Shown here: one piece after another, positions 7,671-13,943 of the stretch
Numbering within the stretch: position 1 is the first letter of the stretch
Layout: each line of letters opens with the position of its first letter
Assembly (NCBI GenBank): GCA_934435195.1
Contig: CAKSAJ010000009.1
Span: 1 to 64,000, forward strand
Length of the DNA: 64,000 bases
From: an uncultured Schaedlerella sp.
Lineage (GTDB): Bacteria; Bacillota; Clostridia; Lachnospirales; Lachnospiraceae
Reading direction: 5' to 3'
Program-made: the position numbers and the translations under genes
Notes under the pieces: model-generated
Seen by the model: only the letters and a program-made list of their open reading frames with translations
Told to the model about the DNA's origin: nothing
Databases searched by the model: none

Positions 7671-7760
7671 GCATGTAATGTGGGATGCATGCTTCCCTAT
7701 ATGAATTATACACCGCGAACTTTAGCGGAAATTCTGGCAGGAGTAGAAGTGGAAACTTAA
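7671..7760 (+). pseudogene. Remnant of a metallophosphoesterase 3' end
   Basis: The frame from 7671 reads CNVGCMLPYMNYTPRTLAEILAG and ends at TAA 7758. It aligns with the C-terminus of the intact phosphoesterase at 20720-21298 (NVGCMKPWMDYEPRTLAELL). Only about 29 codons remain and there is no start. It marks an earlier copy upstream of the Y-like RNA. Confidence 0.75.
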
Positions 7761-7842
7761 GGCAATGATGTACAATAATTTTAATACTAAACGTATATAA
7801 GAAACAGAAAAAGTTTTATCTTAAAAGCATAATTAGAAAGAA

Positions 7843-7966
7843 TTTGGCAGCTAATCGGATTTACTTCTTTGGGAGTTTGTTGTCGTGGGTTCGACTCCCA
7901 CCAGAACTTTAAAAGTTCTGTAGCTCAGTTGGTAGAGCACAGATTTAATCCGATAATATCGCCAAA
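7843..7966 (+). ncRNA. Y RNA-like, circularly permuted tRNA-like RNA (YrlA type)
   Basis: All parts of a tRNA are present but in permuted order. First comes an anticodon-loop-like TTTGGGA (7868-7874), then the 3' anticodon strand GTTTG (7875-7879), a five-base variable loop, the T-arm GTGGG-TTCGACT-CCCAC (7885-7901) and the 3' acceptor strand CAGAACT (7902-7908). A TTAAA linker follows, then the 5' acceptor strand AGTTCTG (7914-7920), TA, the D-arm GCTC-AGTTGGTA-GAGC (7923-7938), A, and the 5' anticodon strand CAGAT (7940-7944). The ends extend the anticodon arm: 7854-7861 pairs with 7947-7954 (8 bp), and 7843-7848 with 7961-7966 (6 bp), separated by an internal loop. A closed acceptor stem with no free CCA and ends in an extended anticodon stem is the topology of bacterial YrlA Y RNAs. 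A permuted pre-tRNA is the alternative. Confidence 0.85.
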
Positions 7967-7969
7967 AGG

Positions 7970-8033
7970 ATGCCGACAGCTATTGTTACTTACTTCAAAT
8001 TAGGTGTATTTGAGTGGCAAGATCAGTCGGCAT
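7970..8033 (+). promoter_or_regulatory. Long-range hairpin in the leader before the TerD gene
   Basis: ATGCCGAC (7970-7977) is exactly complementary to GTCGGCAT (8026-8033), closing a 48-nt loop between the tRNA-like RNA and the first gene. There is no U-tract, so it is not a simple terminator. It may be a second structured module of the same transcript or a leader element controlling the downstream operon. Confidence 0.5.
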
Positions 8034-8067
8034 TGATTAAAGTATAGTAGTAGAAAGAGGTGCGGGC

Positions 8068-10116
8068 ATGAAAGAAATATACAAAGACTATTTGTTTGAA
8101 AAGCATATTCTTGTCAGTGATGAAGAGACAGAAGAAAAGCATGTTTTTGAAACCTTGTTTGCAATGGCACATTTCTTTGGCGTAAAAATTACAAAGGGCA
8201 GGGAGCTTGTGCATTGCGGAATGGTAAAAGAACTATCAAAAAGATTTGGAGAAAATGTTCCGAAACCGTTTTATAGAGGATTCCCTCAGAGTGTCCGAAA
8301 TCTTTCTACAGAGGAATTATTATTTGATCAGCTTGCACATTATTTTAATACGTACGGGCTTGGCAATTTTGAAGAGCCGGGGCAGTCTATGTTTGAAAAA
8401 AATTTTGAACGTGCGGCTTTTCAGGAAGAGACAGAAGTACAGGAATTTGTGATACAAACGGAGGAAGAAGCAGAAGAAACGGTACGAGTGATTGTGAAGG
8501 ATTTATTATCAGGTTCGCGACCATTGAGTGAGAGGCAGTATACGCTTGTACTTACATTTATTCGTGACCATCTTGAAAATATTCCGGATATCGTATCAAA
8601 GAATACTTGTGTAAGACTTTTAATTGACACGAAAAATCTTTCACTGGCAGACAGTTTGCATCTGTCAGATGTTATGAAAATAGTAGATGAATTAAACTAT
8701 CGGTATTATCACAATGATAATCCGAAAAAACTGAATTTTAAAAATCAGGATAGAAAATTCTTAACGGCACTACTGGACAGAATGTTTCGAGGTGACAGGT
8801 GCGATATTTGTACATGTTATGAAAAGAAGCAGCTATGGAATGGGTTCTTACATCATATTCATTATCAGCCGAAAAACGAAGAGGCGGAAATATTTGTACA
8901 TGCCATGAGAACGAAAGGCAATGAGTCTGTATACAGTGAGTTTGAAAAGCTGATGCAGGAAAACAGATATCAGCAAGCAGCAGAGTTATTGCGGGAAAAG
9001 AAAGGAACATCTGCATTGCTTCGAAATATGGATTATATTATCAGCCGTATGGATCGAGAAGATGAGCAAACATTCCTTTCGGAATTCCCAGAGGATTGCA
9101 GTACATTGATTTTGCTGCAATTATTGTTTAGATATGAAGGAGTGCAGAGAAAGGACGAACGTATTTTCAAGTTTACACAGCATAATCTCATGAAGGTTCA
9201 TTATGAAACACCAGAGGAGAGTGAGAAATGTCAAAGCAGGCTTACGGAAGAGCAGGTAAAAGAAGTTGGGAAAATGATTCGTTCAAAACTTTCTGAGAAA
9301 CTTAGAAATCGACTTGGAAAGGTATATATTGAACCTTCCATGAAAAATTATACACTTCCATTAGCAGAAAATACTTCGCAAGGAGGATTGGGTGTTCTTT
9401 CTAAAGGAAGCAGGATTCCAATAGACGAGGGGAAAAAGCTAAGGGCATTTACCTATTGGGAGAAGGTGAACGATATTGATCTTTCGGTATTTGCACTTAC
9501 AGAAGATGGTAATCGGAGAGAATTTTCCTGGAGAACGATGTCGAGACACCAGTCAGGAGCAATTACCTATTCTGGTGATGAAACAAGCGGTTATCTGGGA
9601 GGTTCTGAATACTTTGATATCAATCTTCCGGAATTCAAGGCACGGTATTCTGAATATCGATATTTGATTTTTTGCGATAACGTTTATTCTGGGAAAAACT
9701 TTAATGAATGCTTTTGTAAGGCAGGGTATATGCTGAGAGATTGGGATGATAGTGGACAAGTATATGAACCTAAGACAGTAAAATCGGCATATCTTGTGAA
9801 TTGTGAGAGTACCTTTGCATATCTGTTTGGAATCGATCTTTTCACGAATGAATTTGTCTGGCTTAATGTAGCAAAAAATAGTAAATCAAGGGTGGCTGGA
9901 GATACAAATCTCTCATTCTTGACAGATTATTTTCATCTTACAGATGTTATGAATATGTATGATTTCTTTTCTATGATGGCAGAAAAAATTGTTGAAAATC
10001 CTATGGAAGCAGATGTGGTGGTAACAGATCATGAAGTAAAATGTACTGAAGAAGCCCAGATAATAAGAGAATATGATTTCGAAAAAATCCGGATGTTAAT
10101 GGAAGATGCAAAATAA
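8068..10116 (+). CDS. TerD-domain protein with large helical N-terminal region
   Basis: A 682-residue cytosolic protein; ATG 8068 has AAGAGGTG upstream. Residues 1 to about 440 are helix-rich and charged and match nothing I can name. Residues about 445-620 resemble the TerD fold: a strand with DIDLSVF, then YSGDETSGY...EYFDINL (like the TerD hsGDnxtGxxxxDDExixvdL block with its calcium-binding acidic residues), then IFCDNVYSGKNFNECF (like the TerD block ending sFgxV). TerD proteins act in stress and phage-related responses. As the first gene after the Y-like RNA it is the best candidate RNA partner; no clear TROVE (Ro60) signature is visible, so this is inference. Confidence 0.7.
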   Translation: MKEIYKDYLFEKHILVSDEETEEKHVFETLFAMAHFFGVKITKGRELVHCGMVKELSKRFGENVPKPFYRGFPQSVRNLSTEELLFDQLAHYFNTYGLGNFEEPGQSMFEKNFERAAFQEETEVQEFVIQTEEEAEETVRVIVKDLLSGSRPLSERQYTLVLTFIRDHLENIPDIVSKNTCVRLLIDTKNLSLADSLHLSDVMKIVDELNYRYYHNDNPKKLNFKNQDRKFLTALLDRMFRGDRCDICTCYEKKQLWNGFLHHIHYQPKNEEAEIFVHAMRTKGNESVYSEFEKLMQENRYQQAAELLREKKGTSALLRNMDYIISRMDREDEQTFLSEFPEDCSTLILLQLLFRYEGVQRKDERIFKFTQHNLMKVHYETPEESEKCQSRLTEEQVKEVGKMIRSKLSEKLRNRLGKVYIEPSMKNYTLPLAENTSQGGLGVLSKGSRIPIDEGKKLRAFTYWEKVNDIDLSVFALTEDGNRREFSWRTMSRHQSGAITYSGDETSGYLGGSEYFDINLPEFKARYSEYRYLIFCDNVYSGKNFNECFCKAGYMLRDWDDSGQVYEPKTVKSAYLVNCESTFAYLFGIDLFTNEFVWLNVAKNSKSRVAGDTNLSFLTDYFHLTDVMNMYDFFSMMAEKIVENPMEADVVVTDHEVKCTEEAQIIREYDFEKIRMLMEDAK

Positions 10117-10131
10117 CTGCGGAGGACAAGT

Positions 10132-11424
10132 ATGAAATTTGAAGATAGAGTACAGTTAAAATTATCAGATTTGACAGAAGAATTATTTGAGAAAATTGTT
10201 GCCTATGGGTTTTATGCGCCATCTGGAATGGGTGGACCAGGGTGCGTGATTATGATTGCTGAAGATGGTAGATCTTATCAATTTTACGGACCTGAGTTAA
10301 ATAATCTTAACTATCATAGAGAATGGGCTTCTTTATTTCCAGTGTTAAATCAGTGTGATACAAGACAATGGAAGTTAGCAGAAAATGTGTCATGTACAAA
10401 GTTATTTGTGCGAAATGATATTTATGATTTGTTCATGGAAAATCTTCCAACTTCGGAGAAGATGATTTATTATCGCTGGGAGGACTCTTGCATAAAAGCT
10501 ACGTTACTTTTGCATGCCAGGACAGAGGATGAAATAGAAAAAATCAACTGGAGATATGAACTGCGTACACCTCTTTTTGAAAAAGATGATTTGGTGGAGT
10601 TTTATTTCGATAATGGAAAGAAAAAGACAAAACGCAAAGGCGTTATTGCAGGAACAGATATTTACAGGATACATGGGAAAATTGAAACAATTGAATATGA
10701 CATTTTGGTGGAGGATTATGAAAACTATAGAAAAAAGTGTTTATATAAGCATATTGATGAGAATCATATAAAAGCCACACCGGGAAAATTATTGATTCTT
10801 TCTGGATTTTCAGGAGTTGGAAAAGGGACTGTTATACAACAATTATTAACAGAATATCCTGAAAAGTATGTCGTATCTGTATCAGCTACAACAAGAAAGC
10901 CAAGGAAAGGTGAAGTGGATGGAAAATCTTATTATTTTAAGAAGCGAGAAGAATTCGAAGATTTGATAAAGAAGAATGAATTTCTTGAATTTGCTGAGTA
11001 TGCCGGAGAATATTATGGAACACTTAAAAAGGATGTTTACAAGAATTATTTTAAGGGAAAAAATGTAATAATTGAGATTGATTCGCAGGGAGCGAGACAG
11101 ATTAGAGAAAAACAAAATATTCAGTCGGTATTTTTGATTCCACCATCATTTGAAGAATTATTACATCGATTAAAAAATAGAGGCACTGAGAGCAAAGAAT
11201 CCATTCACAGAAGGTTAAAGCAGGCATTGGATGAAATAGAACATATTGAAGAATATGGAGTTCTCCTTGTAAATGATAGTGTAGAAGGTACGGTTTTTGT
11301 GATCGATGCTCTTTTTCATCCGGTTTTAAAAAATGCCAGTGGAATGAATGAACGAGAGCTGAAGATAGCAAGAGAGATTCGGGAAGGGATTATAAAATAT
11401 TTGTCTGACGAGGAAGGAAAATAA
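10132..11424 (+). CDS. Guanylate kinase-like domain fused to an unknown N-terminal domain
   Basis: A 430-residue protein. Residues 1 to about 215 form an unrecognised domain (GMGGPGCVIMIAEDG near 30). Residues about 217-410 are a full guanylate kinase: P-loop GFSGVGKGT near 225, the GMP-binding block SATTRKPRKGEVDG near 250, YYGT, EIDSQGARQI near 315, and a lid with several Arg residues. All hallmark residues are present, so GMP-to-GDP phosphorylation is plausible. RtcB releases GMP at each ligation, so recycling that GMP is an attractive idea, but this is inference. It starts 15 bp after the TerD gene with GGAGGA as ribosome site. Confidence 0.85.
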   Translation: MKFEDRVQLKLSDLTEELFEKIVAYGFYAPSGMGGPGCVIMIAEDGRSYQFYGPELNNLNYHREWASLFPVLNQCDTRQWKLAENVSCTKLFVRNDIYDLFMENLPTSEKMIYYRWEDSCIKATLLLHARTEDEIEKINWRYELRTPLFEKDDLVEFYFDNGKKKTKRKGVIAGTDIYRIHGKIETIEYDILVEDYENYRKKCLYKHIDENHIKATPGKLLILSGFSGVGKGTVIQQLLTEYPEKYVVSVSATTRKPRKGEVDGKSYYFKKREEFEDLIKKNEFLEFAEYAGEYYGTLKKDVYKNYFKGKNVIIEIDSQGARQIREKQNIQSVFLIPPSFEELLHRLKNRGTESKESIHRRLKQALDEIEHIEEYGVLLVNDSVEGTVFVIDALFHPVLKNASGMNERELKIAREIREGIIKYLSDEEGK

Positions 11425-11540
11425 TTAAAAGAGGATAGCTTCAGGGAAGCAAAACGTGAAGAATTTAAGAATTGATAAAGAGATATATTTGCGACTTTTC
11501 CAGGTTCGGTAGAACAGGAATTGTGTATGGAGGAAGTAAG

Positions 11541-12578
11541 ATGTTTGAGATAGTTCCATCTCAATGGATGAAAAAATGTTTTGAAGAAATTGATTTTGCA
11601 TTTACAGATTTTCAGAAGGCTACCTTAATCTGGAATGCACCAGGCAGACTCAGGCAGGAAATTTTAGATGCCTTGGAGGAGCTGTCGGAAGACACGAGAG
11701 ATGAAACTCTAAGAAGACAAATTAACGAACGGCTGAATTATGAAAAAAAGACATTTGAAACATTTATCCATAATCAGTCCGGAAAATATGTCTATGTTAT
11801 CGAAGATCTGGAATATGAAAAGGGTGGATTTTTCTCTGATTATAATAGAGCTTTAAAATATGCAAAAAAATATATGCAGATATATGAATTGAAATGTCGG
11901 ATAAGTAAGCAGTTGATTGTAGATACAGATGCAGATGAAATTGTACGCAATCCGTGGCGAGGAAATCCAAATCTGGGTTTTGAGACGGAAGAATACTGCG
12001 CATATGACGGTACTGCGGTAGCAGCCGTTACTTTAAATATGAGTGGAGAAATAGAACGATTCAGTTCTTACGAGCTTCCAGAAGAAGAAAAAATTGTAGA
12101 TAGCTATCAAGTGGAACGATTCGAATATCATTTCATAAAAATGCCTTGTCCATTACAAGTTGGTACACCGGTAAAAGATATAAGGAATGGTTCCTATTAT
12201 GTTTTGGTAGAGGGAGAAGCGGATTGGGATCGATATCTGGAGCGTATAGAAGAAAAAAATTGGTATGTTGATTTTTCAGATATACAGACGATTTGTTGTA
12301 AACTAACAGAATCAGGAATCTGGTCACATGAGCATATTAATCCGTTGTATCTCGAAGTAGAATTTCCAACATGTATAGAAGATGATCCCAAAAGACAGGT
12401 TTTGAGATCCGCAATGGAAGCGTTGGGAGAGTATTTGAGCCATAAAAGCAATGGAAAAGAATTTTGCCCAGATTTGATTCTAAAATATGCCAGAAAATAT
12501 GCTGAAGTATGCCGGGAAAAAAGCTTATCAGAAAAGATGCTGGAAGAAGCTAAAAAGCCAGAAGATATTATGTTGTAG
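11541..12578 (+). CDS. Hypothetical protein, 345 aa
   Basis: ATG 11541 follows GGAGGAAG at 11529-11536 and is preferred over an in-frame upstream start. The protein is acidic, about one fifth charged, with a helical N-terminus (residues 1-75), a Trp-containing mixed middle and a helical C-terminus. It has no signal peptide, membrane span or recognisable catalytic motif. Its position between the guanylate-kinase fusion and a small basic protein puts it in the RNA repair island; the role is unknown. Confidence 0.65.
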   Translation: MFEIVPSQWMKKCFEEIDFAFTDFQKATLIWNAPGRLRQEILDALEELSEDTRDETLRRQINERLNYEKKTFETFIHNQSGKYVYVIEDLEYEKGGFFSDYNRALKYAKKYMQIYELKCRISKQLIVDTDADEIVRNPWRGNPNLGFETEEYCAYDGTAVAAVTLNMSGEIERFSSYELPEEEKIVDSYQVERFEYHFIKMPCPLQVGTPVKDIRNGSYYVLVEGEADWDRYLERIEEKNWYVDFSDIQTICCKLTESGIWSHEHINPLYLEVEFPTCIEDDPKRQVLRSAMEALGEYLSHKSNGKEFCPDLILKYARKYAEVCREKSLSEKMLEEAKKPEDIML

Positions 12579-12624
12579 ACGTTGGGATAAAAAGAAAATT
12601 TATCGAATATGGAGACGGTATATT

Positions 12625-12891
12625 ATGAGTCGAAGCTATAAACATACACCAGTTTATAAAGGGGATAAAGATCGATTTGCTAAAAAGCTGGCAAATAGAA
12701 GAATTCGTCGAAGATCAAAATTGAATCCTAATGATGGTCAGAGCGGAAAATCAAACCATTATCGGAAAGAAAATGAATCATGGGATATATGCGATTACCG
12801 TTATTGGGGAGAGCCTATCTGGAGAGAAGAATCTTGTCTTAATCTTAGAGATTATCCGAATCTGTGGCAAAAATGTTATAGGAGAAAATAA
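12625..12891 (+). CDS. Small basic protein, 88 aa
   Basis: The 88-residue protein starts at ATG 12625 (MSRSYKHTPVYKGDK). The N-terminal half is very basic, with KKLANRRIRRRSK at about residues 20-32; the C-terminal half carries WDICDYRYWGEPIW. It could bind nucleic acid through its basic stretch. I recognise it only as a conserved hypothetical type. The next frame starts 4 bp after its stop. Confidence 0.65.
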   Translation: MSRSYKHTPVYKGDKDRFAKKLANRRIRRRSKLNPNDGQSGKSNHYRKENESWDICDYRYWGEPIWREESCLNLRDYPNLWQKCYRRK

Positions 12892-12895
12892 GAAA

Positions 12896-13015
12896 ATGCA
12901 TTATGTCGTTAGTGATATTCATAATGATTATCAAAAGTTTTGTGAATTATTAAAGGTGATTGAATTTTCCAAAGAGGACAAGCTGTTCATCTTAGGAGAT
13001 TCGTTTTATGTATGA
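12896..13015 (+). pseudogene. Truncated metallophosphoesterase (N-terminal 39 residues)
   Basis: ATG 12896 begins MHYVVSDIHNDYQKF, matching the first metal-binding motif (SDIHG-like, DxH) of the intact phosphatase at 16847. It reaches LFILGDSF, where intact members read LGDxxDRG, and then stops at 13013. The catalytic domain is gone, so it cannot be active. This is the second such remnant in the island. Confidence 0.8.
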
Positions 13016-13030
13016 GGTAAAGGAGAGCAG

Positions 13031-13882
13031 ATGGGAAGAGAAGATTTGATAAAAATATTTGAAAATACAGTATGGATGTGTGAAACTAATCATAAGTTGA
13101 AGGACAAGATTAAAAATTCTATGGCATGTAACAGAGTAATTTCTGAGAAAAATGCAGATGCTATTTTGCAGAATCTTACACATGAACGCGAAAAAGGAAA
13201 AGAAGCTGAGATTATCGTTTCAAAGAAAAGAAGTTTTGAGGCAGCTTCGGCATATAGGGGGAAACATATCAGTGTGCTAAATTTTGCTTCAGCAACCAAT
13301 CCGGGTGGCGGGGTGACAAAAGGGGCCAGTGCTCAGGAAGAATGCTTATGTAGAATCAGTACGTTGTATAAATGTATATCAGCAAGTGAGATTACAGAAG
13401 CATTTCATAAAAAACACAGATATACATTGAAAACAGGAAAGATGAATTCTTTTTATAATGATGATTGCATACAAACGTGCGACGTGACGGTATTTAAGAG
13501 CGATACTGCCAAACCGGTTCTTTTATCGGAAGAAGACTGGTTTGATGTGGATGTAATTAGCTGTGCAGCACCAAATCTGAGATACATGTCACAGCATGAT
13601 AAAAACTGGAAAAAGAATGTTACAGATAAAAAGTTGTTTGATATATATAAGAAGAGAATAAATCGCGTCTTAGACATAGCAAGTTGCGCGAAATCGGACG
13701 TTATTATTTTGGGGGCTTTTGGATGTGGAGCCTTTGCAAATTCACCGGAGCTGGTTGCGAAAGCAATGCATGTAGCAATTGACGAACATAAATATGACTT
13801 TGAAACCATTGAATTAGCTATTTACTGTTCGCCGAGAGACACATCAAATTATGAGGTGTTTGCAAAAGAATTTTCTGCTTAA
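13031..13882 (+). CDS. PARG-like ADP-ribose hydrolase (TIGR02452/DUF2263 family)
   Basis: A 283-residue macrodomain-like protein. The signature lies at about residues 89-105: NPGGGVTKGASAQEECLCR, the GGG-x(n)-QEE pattern of bacterial-type poly(ADP-ribose) glycohydrolases, where the second Glu is catalytic. Later come CAAPNLR and ILGAFGCGAFAN near 230, typical of the family's ADP-ribose pocket. It should remove ADP-ribose from macromolecules or process ADP-ribose derivatives. In an operon with RtcB it may undo ADP-ribosylation of RNA or repair proteins; the target is inference. Confidence 0.88.
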   Translation: MGREDLIKIFENTVWMCETNHKLKDKIKNSMACNRVISEKNADAILQNLTHEREKGKEAEIIVSKKRSFEAASAYRGKHISVLNFASATNPGGGVTKGASAQEECLCRISTLYKCISASEITEAFHKKHRYTLKTGKMNSFYNDDCIQTCDVTVFKSDTAKPVLLSEEDWFDVDVISCAAPNLRYMSQHDKNWKKNVTDKKLFDIYKKRINRVLDIASCAKSDVIILGAFGCGAFANSPELVAKAMHVAIDEHKYDFETIELAIYCSPRDTSNYEVFAKEFSA

Positions 13883-13943
13883 TAGAAAGAATGGCAATCA
13901 TGAGATGATCTTCGAAAAGTAGTTTTCAACGGAGGAAAAGAGT

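Noticed and set aside
7885..7944. Ordinary tRNA gene
   Set aside because: The T-arm half lies before the D-arm half and the acceptor strands are joined by a five-base loop, so a normal linear tRNA cannot be formed.
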